Source: Bacteroidota bacterium
GTDB taxonomy: Bacteria; Bacteroidota; Bacteroidia; Chitinophagales; Chitinophagaceae
Direction of reading: 5' to 3'
Assembly (NCBI GenBank): GCA_023429825.1
Contig: JAEZDC010000013.1
Coordinates: forward strand, 1 to 27,180
DNA: 27,180 nucleotides
Part shown: positions 7,022 through 15,182 of the stretch, in pieces
How the letters are laid out: every line of letters starts with the position of its first letter
Numbering within the stretch: position 1 is the stretch's first letter
Notes under the pieces: model-generated
What the model was told of the DNA's origin: nothing
Database searches by the model: none
Seen by the model: the letters and a program-made list of their open reading frames with translations, nothing else
Program-made: the position numbers and the translations under genes

Positions 7022-9457
7022 ATGAGAAAGATCTTATCCGTGATAGCTTTAACATTCTCATTTTCAGCATTATTTGCTCAAAGTGGACGAGTGGATGGAA
7101 AAGTACAAGGCTCAGTAAAAGCTGCTGAGGGCGCTGCAGTAAGCCTATTAAAAGCTAAAGATTCGTCACTGGCTAAGCTGGCGGTGGTGGATAAAGCTGG
7201 GAATTTTGAAATTGAAAAGGTGAAGGATGGCGCTTATTTAGTGTCTGTTCAGGCTGTCGGATATAATAAATATTATAGCGAGAAGTTTGAGATATCCGCT
7301 GCAAATCCATCTTATACAATAAAAGCTATTCAATTGGTTGCAGCAAACAACCAGATCAAAGGAGTTACAGTAGCTGCTAAGAAACCTTTAGTTGAACATA
7401 AGATCGATCGCACAGTAGTGAATGTGGAAGCTTCAGTTACCAATGCAGGAAACAGCGCCTTAGAGGTATTAGAAAAATCTCCGGGTATATCTGTAGATAA
7501 GGATGGCAACATCAGCCTGAAAGGAAAGCAGGGTGTAATGGTATTGGTTGATGGCCGTCAAACGCAATTAGGTGGAGCTGACCTTGCTAATTTATTACGC
7601 AGTATGAATGCAAGCCAGTTAGACCAGATCGAGATCATGACCAACCCTCCAGCAAAATATGATGCTGCAGGTAATGCGGGTATCATTAACATTAAAACTA
7701 AAAAGAACATCCAGTTTGGTTATAACGGAAGTCTCAGTTTGAATTATGGACAGGGCTTCTATCCTAAAGCAAATGAATCATTCACTTTCAACTATAGGAA
7801 AAACAAAGTGAACTTCTTTTCTACTTTAAGTCATAACTACAACAAAGGTTTTGGAAGAATGACCATTCAAAGAAACTTCACTGATATTAACACAAAGCAA
7901 CTGGTGTCTTTTTTTGACCAGGTATCCAATATGAGAAATGAAGGCCGTAACTATAGCGCTAAGATCGGAATGGATTATTTCATCAGTAAGAGAACTACAT
8001 TAGGTTTTGTTGCGAATGGATTCACCAGTTCAAGAGAAGGAAGCAATAACAATATCACTGACATATACAAAACAAACTCTCACGAAGTAACTAAAGCAAA
8101 TTCTGGTAACAAGTCAAGATTTAAAAACCTAAGCGGAAATATCAACTTCAGGCATGTGATTGACAGTACGGGTAAAGAAATAACTGCTGATGCTGATTAC
8201 ATCACCTATGATTCAAGGAACAACACCAGCATGATCAATTCATATTTCAGAGCAGATGGTTCTATGATTCAGAAAGCGGATAGTTTGTATGGTCATCTTC
8301 CTCAACAAATCGATATCTATAGCGGAAGAATTGATTACCTCCATCCAATGAAAAAAGGTTTCCGTTTTGAAGCAGGTATTAAAAGCAGTATTGTAAGAAC
8401 TGATAACAATGCGATATATGACAGTATCCAGTATGGCCAGGTGAGAAGAGATGTGAATCGCAGCAATCATTTCATCTATGAAGAAAACATCAATGCAGCC
8501 TATGTAAACCTAAGTGGACCATTAAGCAAAAAGTTGAACGGACAGTTTGGTCTAAGAATGGAGAACACTATCGCCAAAGGCAACCAGGCAACAACCGGGC
8601 AAAAGTTTGAAAGAAACTATACACAGTTATTTCCAACCGCATTCTTGCAATACAAAGTTGATGCAAAAAATAATTTCGGTTTGAATTATGGCAGAAGAAT
8701 CCGTCGCCCGAATTATGAGAGTTTGAATCCTTTTATCCAGTTCCTTGACAGGTACACATACCAGCAAGGTAATCCAAACCTGAAACCACAATTCAGTCAT
8801 AATATTGAGTTAAGTCATACTTACAGAAACTTCTTAACTACTTCATTGAACTATAGTACTACAAATGATATCATCCAAACAGTGATCAGGCAGAATGAAG
8901 TGAATAACGAAACGTTCGTTAGAAATGAAAACATCGCAAAGCAAAGCCAGTTTGGTGCATCAGTGAATGTAAATATGCCTGTGACCAAGTGGTGGACAAG
9001 CAGCATCTATTTAAATGCTTTCCGTAATCACTTTGAAGGTTTGGTAGATAATGTTCCTGTTACTTTGAACGCTATGCAGGCCATGGTAAATGGTTCACAG
9101 CAATTCAAGCTTAATAAAACTGCAAATGTTGAGATCAGTGGATTTTATAGAAGTGCAGGTCTTGAAGGTGTGATTAAAGGAAGACCAATGGGCTCCGTGT
9201 CATTAGGGTTCAGCCAAAATATTTTGAAGAACCAGGGTAGTATCAGGATCAACATCAGGGATATTTTTTACACTCAAAATTTCAGAGGTGTAAGTAAGTA
9301 TAGCAATGTTGATGCTAAGTTCCAGGAATTAAGAGATAGCAGGGTAGTGAATGTTGGATTCACATACCGCTTTAGCAAAGGAAAAATGAATGGAGCACCA
9401 AAGAGAAGAGCGGGTAGTGCAAGTGAAGAGCAGAATCGTGTAGGTGGCGGAAATTAA
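7022..9457 (+). CDS. Outer membrane TonB-receptor-like protein (OMP_b-brl_3 type)
   Basis: An 811-residue outer membrane protein. It starts with a signal peptide cleaved about after FSALFA (residue 19), followed by a carboxypeptidase-regulatory-like beta domain (about 25-107) that ends in VKGVTV-like strands, here IKGVTVAAKK. Next is a plug domain (about 115-228) containing PGISVDKDGNISLKGKQGV and NPPAKYDAAGNAGIINI, then a barrel of alternating aromatic strands to about residue 785. The last 25 residues are a polar, basic tail rather than the usual aromatic end. The plug signature matches the Bacteroidota outer membrane beta-barrel family (PF14905), whose substrates are mostly unknown. No SusD partner follows, so a starch/glycan utilisation pair is unlikely. 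The gene is monocistronic between its own leader and terminator. Confidence 0.92.
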   Translation: MRKILSVIALTFSFSALFAQSGRVDGKVQGSVKAAEGAAVSLLKAKDSSLAKLAVVDKAGNFEIEKVKDGAYLVSVQAVGYNKYYSEKFEISAANPSYTIKAIQLVAANNQIKGVTVAAKKPLVEHKIDRTVVNVEASVTNAGNSALEVLEKSPGISVDKDGNISLKGKQGVMVLVDGRQTQLGGADLANLLRSMNASQLDQIEIMTNPPAKYDAAGNAGIINIKTKKNIQFGYNGSLSLNYGQGFYPKANESFTFNYRKNKVNFFSTLSHNYNKGFGRMTIQRNFTDINTKQLVSFFDQVSNMRNEGRNYSAKIGMDYFISKRTTLGFVANGFTSSREGSNNNITDIYKTNSHEVTKANSGNKSRFKNLSGNINFRHVIDSTGKEITADADYITYDSRNNTSMINSYFRADGSMIQKADSLYGHLPQQIDIYSGRIDYLHPMKKGFRFEAGIKSSIVRTDNNAIYDSIQYGQVRRDVNRSNHFIYEENINAAYVNLSGPLSKKLNGQFGLRMENTIAKGNQATTGQKFERNYTQLFPTAFLQYKVDAKNNFGLNYGRRIRRPNYESLNPFIQFLDRYTYQQGNPNLKPQFSHNIELSHTYRNFLTTSLNYSTTNDIIQTVIRQNEVNNETFVRNENIAKQSQFGASVNVNMPVTKWWTSSIYLNAFRNHFEGLVDNVPVTLNAMQAMVNGSQQFKLNKTANVEISGFYRSAGLEGVIKGRPMGSVSLGFSQNILKNQGSIRINIRDIFYTQNFRGVSKYSNVDAKFQELRDSRVVNVGFTYRFSKGKMNGAPKRRAGSASEEQNRVGGGN

Positions 9458-9478
9458 CATACAACTCTCGATACACTG

Positions 9479-9513
9479 AAACTCCGTCCATCCAAATGAC
9501 GGAGTTTTCTTTT
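9479..9513 (+). terminator. Terminator of the TonB-receptor gene
   Basis: AAACTCCGTC at 9479-9488 pairs exactly with 9498-9507 around a 9-base loop and is followed by a T-rich stretch. It lies 21 bases after the stop codon. Confidence 0.85.
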
Positions 9514-9746
9514 CCTGTTATCGCATGATTCTTCCACTTATCAATATTTGGCATTTATGTTAATAAGGATGCATCAATTTTGAATCATACAATTCAAATT
9601 GTGCCATGATACAAATGCGTAGTGAATTGTATAACAGGAAAGATTAAATTTTCTCTCGATACATGTGCATTATATAGGGACAGCCTCGGTTTCTACCGGG
9701 GCTTATTTTATAAGAAAACATCTTCATCTTTGAGAAAAGGATAAAC
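9514..9746 (+). other. Non-coding interval with two stem-loops before xth
   Basis: No gene is evident in these 233 bases. ATACAATTCA at 9587-9596 is repeated inverted and exact at 9623-9632. A second, GC-rich 9-bp stem (9682-9690 with 9695-9703, loop TTCT) is followed by TATTTTA, resembling a weak terminator. A 13-codon frame starts at 9606, with no support for being translated. The arrangement could be the leader of xth or a small RNA with its own terminator. CATCTTTG at 9726-9733 is a one-mismatch -7 box for xth. Confidence 0.4.
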
Positions 9747-10520
9747 ATGAAAATTGCTACCTACAATGTGAATGGAGTAAATGGCCGATTGAATGTATTG
9801 TTACAGTGGTTGAATGAGACTTCACCTGATGTAGTTTGCCTGCAGGAATTAAAAGCACCGCAAGAAAAATTTCCTGAACAAGCGATCAATGAAGCAGGCT
9901 ACCAGGCTATATGGCATGGACAAAAAAGTTGGAATGGCGTAGCAATATTATCTAAAGGAGAAAAGCCGAAAGAAATACGCAGGGTTTTGCCGGGTGATCC
10001 TGAAGATGAGCATAGTCGTTATATCGAAGCAGAAGTAAATGGAATAACAATTGGCTGCTTGTATTTACCAAATGGGAATCCGGCACCGGGCCCTAAGTTT
10101 GAGTATAAACTAAAATGGTTTGATCGTTTAATAGAACATGCGGCTGAATTAATAGCATCTAAGAAGCCCGTGATCTTAACTGGTGACTATAACGTTATGC
10201 CAACAGAAAAAGATGTGTACAAGCCTGAACGTTGGGTAGATGATGCGTTGTTCAGACCAGAGACAAGATCTGCATTTCAAAAATTAATGAGCCAGGGTTG
10301 GACAGATGCTTTGCGCAAATTGTATCCTGATGAAACAATATATACTTTCTGGGACTATTTCAGAAATGCATACCAGCGCAATGCAGGATTGCGAATTGAT
10401 CACTTCCTGTTAAGCCCTTCTATTGCAAAAAAATTGATTGCAGCCGGAGTTGATAAAGATGTAAGGGGCTGGGAGAAGACGAGTGATCATGCACCGGTTT
10501 GGATAGAGCTAAAAGACTAA
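9747..10520 (+). CDS. xth: Exodeoxyribonuclease III
   Basis: AP endonuclease and 3'-5' exonuclease acting on abasic sites in base excision repair. The 257-residue product has all family motifs: IATYNVNGVNGRL at the N-terminus, QELKAP with the metal-binding Glu34, LTGDYNVMP with Asp147 and Asn149, GLRIDHFLLS with Asp218, and SDHAPVWIEL with the catalytic Asp247/His248 pair. Tyr106 in CLYLPNGN fits the conserved active-site tyrosine. Length and motif spacing match E. coli XthA. The ATG at 9747 gives the expected N-terminus. The gene is convergent with the AEC permease, with only four bases between the two stops and no visible hairpin. Confidence 0.96.
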   Translation: MKIATYNVNGVNGRLNVLLQWLNETSPDVVCLQELKAPQEKFPEQAINEAGYQAIWHGQKSWNGVAILSKGEKPKEIRRVLPGDPEDEHSRYIEAEVNGITIGCLYLPNGNPAPGPKFEYKLKWFDRLIEHAAELIASKKPVILTGDYNVMPTEKDVYKPERWVDDALFRPETRSAFQKLMSQGWTDALRKLYPDETIYTFWDYFRNAYQRNAGLRIDHFLLSPSIAKKLIAAGVDKDVRGWEKTSDHAPVWIELKD

Positions 10521-10524
10521 TCCA

Positions 10525-11430
10525 TCACAATAATTGCACAATTACCCAGTACCATAATGCAGTAGTGATAAAACTGAATAGAATACCTACACCAATGATT
10601 AGTCCCGATAATTTTTTATCAAGTTCATATTGGGCTACTACTATTCCGGAACTTACTAAGGTTGCCATTGCAGCTTCAAAGATTCCGATCCTGGCTTCTA
10701 TACCTTTTAATTGCAAGATCAATGCAACGATCAATACCAAAGCAGGAGCTAGAATCAGTTTGTATAATAAAGCTGCAGTGATATGTTTCCTTTCTGATCG
10801 CCATCCTGTAAAATCCAATTGTAGGCCTATTGAAAACAACGCCAATGGTGCTACCGTAGATGCAAGTTTCTCAAACAAAGGTTCTACAGGGGAAATGTTT
10901 ATAAATCGTGGTAAGACCAAAGCTACAATGCAGGCAGGCAAAGCAGGGAAGGTGAATATCTTTCTCATCATAAGAAGAAAAGAAAGCTCATGTTTTCCGG
11001 ATGAACGTATCGCTACAATAATGGCTGCGGTAGCTAACAATAAAAATGTTATCTGGTCGCAGATGATAGCAATGCCAATCTGCTCTTCTCCAAAATATGC
11101 TGCTACGAGGGGGAAGCCAATAAAAGAAGTATTACTCAACCCTGTTGATAGCTTCATACTGCCAATGGAAAGCCGAGGGAGTTGATTTGCTTTTCCATAG
11201 TAGTGGCTAAAGACCCATCCTCCTAACCAAACAATAATTGGAGCTATTGCAGGTAAAAGAAGGTTGGAAGTAAACTGTATATGCGGCAGGTATCTGAAGG
11301 AAATAGCAGGCAAGGCTATATAAATAAGCCAGGTATTGATCGCTTTGTATGAGTCTTTCGGAAGGTGTAAATACCGTTGGGCAAGTATACCTGCAGATAG
11401 ACATAAGAAGATGATAATAAAATTGATCAC
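10525..11430 (-). CDS. AEC-family permease (auxin efflux carrier-like)
   Basis: A 301-residue membrane protein with about ten hydrophobic segments in the two-by-five pattern of the AEC/BART superfamily. Conserved features are LSTGLSNTSFIGFPLVAAYFG in the first half, with the family's polar helix break, and a matching second-half helix ending in MATLVSSGIVVAQYELD. Bacterial members transport organic acids such as malate or malonate; the substrate here cannot be read from sequence. Translation starts at a GTG (11428-11430); no upstream in-frame ATG exists before the divergent gene, and the product begins directly with the first membrane helix. A long reading frame on the opposite strand of this gene is a shadow. 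Confidence 0.88.
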   Translation of the reverse strand: MINFIIIFLCLSAGILAQRYLHLPKDSYKAINTWLIYIALPAISFRYLPHIQFTSNLLLPAIAPIIVWLGGWVFSHYYGKANQLPRLSIGSMKLSTGLSNTSFIGFPLVAAYFGEEQIGIAIICDQITFLLLATAAIIVAIRSSGKHELSFLLMMRKIFTFPALPACIVALVLPRFINISPVEPLFEKLASTVAPLALFSIGLQLDFTGWRSERKHITAALLYKLILAPALVLIVALILQLKGIEARIGIFEAAMATLVSSGIVVAQYELDKKLSGLIIGVGILFSFITTALWYWVIVQLL

Positions 11431-11475
11431 AGTCTAAAAATACGTTCATCTGCATATGCATGATATATTTACTGT

Positions 11476-12501
11476 GTGAAGCGAAATATTTTTTTTCTAT
11501 ATGCAATCATCATCCTTAGTGCTTTTATGGTAGCATCGATCATCTGTAATTATAAGGGAGATGATTGGGAAAAGCGTGTAAGATCGGTTTTGTATGATCT
11601 GAAAAATGATTCTGTTCCAAACTACGCAAGAGAAATTGTTGGTGATGATGGAGTTCCCTCAGTTTATTATGAAGAAGAAAATGGAATAAAGCCTGGCAAA
11701 CAATTCAATGCAACGATCATTGCCAACTATGCAATCAACTATTATAAGAATATTGATGAGGTAGATACTGCAACAAAAAGAAAATTCAATAACTGTATTA
11801 ATTGGTTGATCAAAAATATTGCTTACAAGAATGGGTATGCACTATATAGCTTCAACTGGCAGCAAGCATGGTATCCTTCTGTAAAAGGACCTTTCACTTG
11901 TGCGATGAGTTCAGGTAGGGCAATAGAAGCTTTTACCAAGGCTTTTCAATTGCATAACGATTCTATTTACTTGCATCATGCCAAACATCTCATCAAAGGA
12001 TTTTATCTTCCAATTGAGAACGGGGGATTTACTTACCAGGAAAGAAATGGCTGGTGGTATGAAGAAGTGGCCGATGAAAATCTAAAAACACCTCGAATCC
12101 TGGATGGACATATCTATGCAATAACCGGCGTTAGAGAATACTGGCTGCAAACCAACGACGATTCAGCGAAGATCATCATAGATAAAGGCCTTGCAGCGCT
12201 CAAACATAATTTGCCAAACTACGATGCAGGTAATGGAGAGATATATTATGATGCTTTCAGGAAAAAAGCCGATAAGAAATACCAAAAGATCATCACTAGT
12301 CAATTGAAACAACTACATGAGATAACCAGTGATGCAGTCTTCCTTTCTTATTATGAAAAATGGAATGATCCGCAACAATCCTTTTATGTAATGCGGGTAA
12401 TAGAAGAAGGTAACCTATCAGGCATGGTCTTAATAGGAACACTTACTTTAATCATCAGCATCATTATTACTTTATTACTTCGTCTCATTCAAAAAAATTA
12501 A
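11476..12501 (+). CDS. Membrane-anchored D-glucuronyl C5-epimerase-like protein
   Basis: The sequence resembles the C-terminal catalytic domain of D-glucuronyl C5-epimerase (PF06662), an alpha/alpha-barrel that converts glucuronic to iduronic acid residues in glycosaminoglycan-type polymers. Recognisable blocks are KGPFTCAMSSGRAIEAF (138-153), the YEE motif in WWYEEVADENLKTPRILDGH (194-212), and HIYAITGVREYW. Helices 5-25 and 316-336 are hydrophobic, so the domain is tethered at both ends and probably faces the periplasm. The GTG start at 11476 gives a complete signal anchor; an ATG at 11527 would remove most of it. The true bacterial substrate is unknown, and no other glycan genes adjoin it. 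A terminator follows immediately. Confidence 0.85.
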   Translation: MKRNIFFLYAIIILSAFMVASIICNYKGDDWEKRVRSVLYDLKNDSVPNYAREIVGDDGVPSVYYEEENGIKPGKQFNATIIANYAINYYKNIDEVDTATKRKFNNCINWLIKNIAYKNGYALYSFNWQQAWYPSVKGPFTCAMSSGRAIEAFTKAFQLHNDSIYLHHAKHLIKGFYLPIENGGFTYQERNGWWYEEVADENLKTPRILDGHIYAITGVREYWLQTNDDSAKIIIDKGLAALKHNLPNYDAGNGEIYYDAFRKKADKKYQKIITSQLKQLHEITSDAVFLSYYEKWNDPQQSFYVMRVIEEGNLSGMVLIGTLTLIISIIITLLLRLIQKN

Positions 12502-12502
12502 A

Positions 12503-12532
12503 AATCCTGCATTGCTGCAGGACTTTTGTTTG
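12503..12532. terminator. Bidirectional terminator
   Basis: TCCTGCA at 12505-12511 pairs with TGCAGGA at 12516-12522 around a 4-base loop. T runs follow on the plus strand and a longer A/T run lies on the left, so it also terminates the convergent porin gene well. Confidence 0.8.
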
Positions 12533-12551
12533 TCTTTCCTGGGAGGGCTAT

Positions 12552-14081
12552 CTAAAATTTGAATCCAAGTGTGGCAATGATGTTACCTCTGCTTCCTGTT
12601 TGTGCGGCAAACGTGTTTGCTTTATCCGCCAACCTGTAAGGAACATTTATGTCTTTTACAAAAGCATGAGAGTAGCTAAGGTCAATGAACATTCCTTTGT
12701 TCCTGTAGCCTAAACCACCGGTAGCTAATATTCTATTTGCTTTTAGGTCATCTTGTTTATACGGACTACCATAGTATGCACCACCCAGTCTGAACATCCA
12801 GGTATGCAGTTTTAATTCTCCGCCTATTCTGAAATTGAAGTTGCCTTTATAATAATCTTTAATGGCGCTGTTAACTGTCTTATAATAATCATCCAATACA
12901 ACATCTTCTTCATCGGCCGTCATATATCTTGCACCACGGTGATTTACATATTCAACATCCGCGCTGATGAAAGCTCTTTGCCTCTTCGTATTCTCCACTT
13001 CTCTGAACACATAACTTGCACTCACTATCGCCTTCCATGGAGTAATTACATTGTATTCTCTTTTACCTGGGTCTCCACTATTTAATGCATCTGAACTCTC
13101 ACTAACAGTGCCTGCATAGTTCTCAGTGTTAGTGGTCATCCATGATTGTAATTCATCTTTAAAGGACATTAGCTGCGGTGTATGTAATGCAACACCTAAC
13201 CTGATATACTCTTTAGGCTTGTATATAGCGCCAAGCTTTAAACCAATACCAACACCGGTGGATTTCAGTTTTTCTTTGTATTCAAAAAAGCCGAAATCAT
13301 TATTGGTATTGTTTGTCGCATCTGATTCTTTATAGAAAAGATCTCGCGAATAGATCGAGAATGGGATGGAAAGACTTCCACCTAAATACAGTTTGTCATC
13401 CATATTATTTGCAAAACCAACTGCCAATTCGTGAAAGCCACCGCGGGTTGTTTCATCTCTTTCCTGTATTACACCGGTAGATATTGGAACAAGACTTTGA
13501 TAGCCTATGAGGTTACCTCCTGCGCCGGTTTCTTTATCTACCAGGTAAGTTCGGAAAGCAAGTGATGATCCGAATATATAATTCTGTAATGCTGCAATCG
13601 TATCTGCACCATCATTTACCAACTCTTCAAGGTATTGTTCAGAAAAAGAACTCACATTATTAAATCCTTTATAACGAACACGATTATTATAACTCGCAAG
13701 CTGATTGATAGAAATTGAAAAAGCACTGCTTGTCCATTTAGCTCGTTTGCCATGCGGTATTCCGAATATAAATCCGGATGCGCCATAGTTCAACGCATTT
13801 TTTGCATTGGCAGTATCAGTTCCTCTGTAGTTGAATTTATTTCGGTTCAGGATGAAAGAGGGGGAAATAACAAACTCATTTGTTTTAAATAGGCCAAGAC
13901 CCGCAGGGTTAATATGGTTGGCAGTGATATCACCACCTAACGAACCCATTACGCCACCTGTTGCAACGTTCCTCGCTGTTCCTTGTTGAGTATACCATGA
14001 AAGTTTGATGATCTCATCCGGGTATTGTGCTTTTGTGTTGAGCGACGCAATACAAATTATTAAGAGTAAATATTGTTTCAT
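12552..14081 (-). CDS. OMPP1/FadL-type outer membrane porin
   Basis: A 509-residue outer membrane beta-barrel with a signal peptide cleaved about after LNTKA (residue 18). The mature N-terminus carries the FadL-like hatch signature: GTARNVATGGVMGSLGGDIT, then HINPAGLGLFKTNEFVISPS. This is followed by alternating aromatic strands, and it ends in GNIIATLGFKF with a terminal phenylalanine, the usual barrel-assembly signal. FadL-type channels take up hydrophobic compounds; Bacteroidota members are often labelled hemin receptors or aromatic-hydrocarbon transporters without proof. The gene runs in the same direction as the upstream lipoprotein gene with an 80-base gap, so the two may share a transcript. 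Confidence 0.88.
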   Translation of the reverse strand: MKQYLLLIICIASLNTKAQYPDEIIKLSWYTQQGTARNVATGGVMGSLGGDITANHINPAGLGLFKTNEFVISPSFILNRNKFNYRGTDTANAKNALNYGASGFIFGIPHGKRAKWTSSAFSISINQLASYNNRVRYKGFNNVSSFSEQYLEELVNDGADTIAALQNYIFGSSLAFRTYLVDKETGAGGNLIGYQSLVPISTGVIQERDETTRGGFHELAVGFANNMDDKLYLGGSLSIPFSIYSRDLFYKESDATNNTNNDFGFFEYKEKLKSTGVGIGLKLGAIYKPKEYIRLGVALHTPQLMSFKDELQSWMTTNTENYAGTVSESSDALNSGDPGKREYNVITPWKAIVSASYVFREVENTKRQRAFISADVEYVNHRGARYMTADEEDVVLDDYYKTVNSAIKDYYKGNFNFRIGGELKLHTWMFRLGGAYYGSPYKQDDLKANRILATGGLGYRNKGMFIDLSYSHAFVKDINVPYRLADKANTFAAQTGSRGNIIATLGFKF

Positions 14082-14160
14082 ATAGACTGGTTTGGGTAAA
14101 GGTTTAGCAATCGCTGACTATTTCTAAATCAGTGAGCGCATAATGCAATAAATATTCTGG

Positions 14161-14859
14161 TTAATTTCCTTTTGATCTTCCACCGCTGGCACTGCTTCCT
14201 TTGCTATCTGTTCCGCCACTTCTTCCGCCTGCAGAGCTACTGCCTGAAGAAGAACCAGAAGATCCGGAAGGGAATGTTCTTACAGGTCTGTCCCAGCTGC
14301 TACTGCTATTATTGTTACTGGAATTGTTACTGTTTGAAAACACTTTCTTCAACAAACTGTTGGATGTGCTGCCCGAGCTACTTCCTGTTTTTGGATTGTA
14401 AGTAGTGTTGCTGTTACTATACCTGGGATTACTAAATGCAGTAATATTCGTCTTGCCTGTTGTGCCCGTATAGGTCTTAGGATTTTTATAATACACTATC
14501 GGGTAAGAAGGATTGTACCATACACCACCAGAATAATAATAACCTTTAGGATTATAGCGGTAGGCGGTATTATAAGTGGTTTTGCAACTACAGTTACAGT
14601 GGTCATAACGGCTATCATACCAGTAATCATAATCATCTATAGTAGACCAACGATAGCGATCCTTTACTTTCATCTGTAAATACTGCTCGTCTCGTTTAGA
14701 CATATCTTCTTCATACTTTTCTTCTCGTTGCTCTTCTTTATAGGATACCTCTTTAGTGGGAGAGTAGTACACATCATCAGGTGTTTGCCCGTTCTTGTAT
14801 GTTGCACAACTCATGAGTAAACTACTGGATAGTAAAATGGGTAGAATTTTGTCTTTCAT
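14161..14859 (-). CDS. Ser/Asn/Gly-rich lipoprotein of unknown function
   Basis: A 232-residue predicted lipoprotein. The N-terminus MKDKILPILLSSSLLMSC has a basic head, a hydrophobic stretch and a lipobox ending at Cys18. The mature part has an acidic/basic segment rich in Glu, Lys, Asp and Tyr (30-75), a tyrosine-rich stretch with a Cys-Asn-Cys-Ser-Cys cluster, and a low-complexity tail of Ser, Asn, Gly and Thr that makes up the last 80 residues or so. Because such tails are extended, the protein may be surface-exposed or associate with envelope polymers; this is inference. I chose the ATG at 14859 because it places the lipobox correctly; an in-frame start at 14928 would add 23 residues of unlike sequence. 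The family is unknown to me. Confidence 0.78.
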   Translation of the reverse strand: MKDKILPILLSSSLLMSCATYKNGQTPDDVYYSPTKEVSYKEEQREEKYEEDMSKRDEQYLQMKVKDRYRWSTIDDYDYWYDSRYDHCNCSCKTTYNTAYRYNPKGYYYSGGVWYNPSYPIVYYKNPKTYTGTTGKTNITAFSNPRYSNSNTTYNPKTGSSSGSTSNSLLKKVFSNSNNSSNNNSSSSWDRPVRTFPSGSSGSSSGSSSAGGRSGGTDSKGSSASGGRSKGN

Positions 14860-15182
14860 GCGTTTGGTTTGTGAGGTTATCAATGTGAAGTTAACTACAT
14901 TTGCGACGCCTCCGGAGCATCTTTGCATGTTGCAGCAAACTCTTTGCCGTACAACGTTTTGCAGCGGCTATTAATGTTAAGGGAAACATAAGTTTGATCT
15001 ATTTGTACCCGGCTGTAACATTTCAATTAAGCTTCCGTTGCGTCGCACTCTTGTACTGTAGGATGGCTTTCAGCTATCAGGTATCAGCACTGACTGCTCA
15101 TAGCTTTTCAGAATGTACAAGTGAGTGACACAACAGGCGATGCCCAAAGTACCGGAGCTGGTTACATAATTATAAAATTCTT
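14860..15182. other. Non-coding block between lipoprotein and proS, with repeats
   Basis: These 323 bases hold no credible gene; a 75-codon frame at 14901 has no recognisable content and crosses the repeats. The right two thirds contain a copy of the dispersed repeat (15036-15056), a roughly matching inverted copy (15115-15134), and AGCTAT/ATAGCT pairing between them. The outer ends carry two related blocks, GTACCCGGCTGTAACAT at about 15006-15022 and GTACCGGAGCTGGTTACAT at about 15149-15167. The whole has a roughly symmetric, structured layout. The proS promoter should lie at its right end, but no clear TAnnTTTG is visible. Confidence 0.6.
15036..15056 (-). repeat. Dispersed repeat, copy 2
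   Basis: This is the exact reverse complement of bases 4247-4267. It also pairs imperfectly (16 of 20 positions) with 15115-15134, forming the arms of a large potential hairpin with a loop of about 58 bases. Confidence 0.8.

Noticed and set aside
10499..11185. Plus-strand open frame of 228 codons
   Set aside because: It lies antisense within the AEC permease, whose minus-strand product has clear membrane topology and family motifs; the plus-strand translation has no recognisable domain.
14172..14405. Plus-strand Leu/Cys-rich open frames
   Set aside because: They are the complement of the Ser/Gly/Asn-rich tail of the lipoprotein gene; the composition explains the long open frames.
14901..15128. 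Plus-strand open frame of 75 codons before proS
   Set aside because: It runs through the dispersed repeat and hairpin arms, has no domain-like content and no evident start signal.
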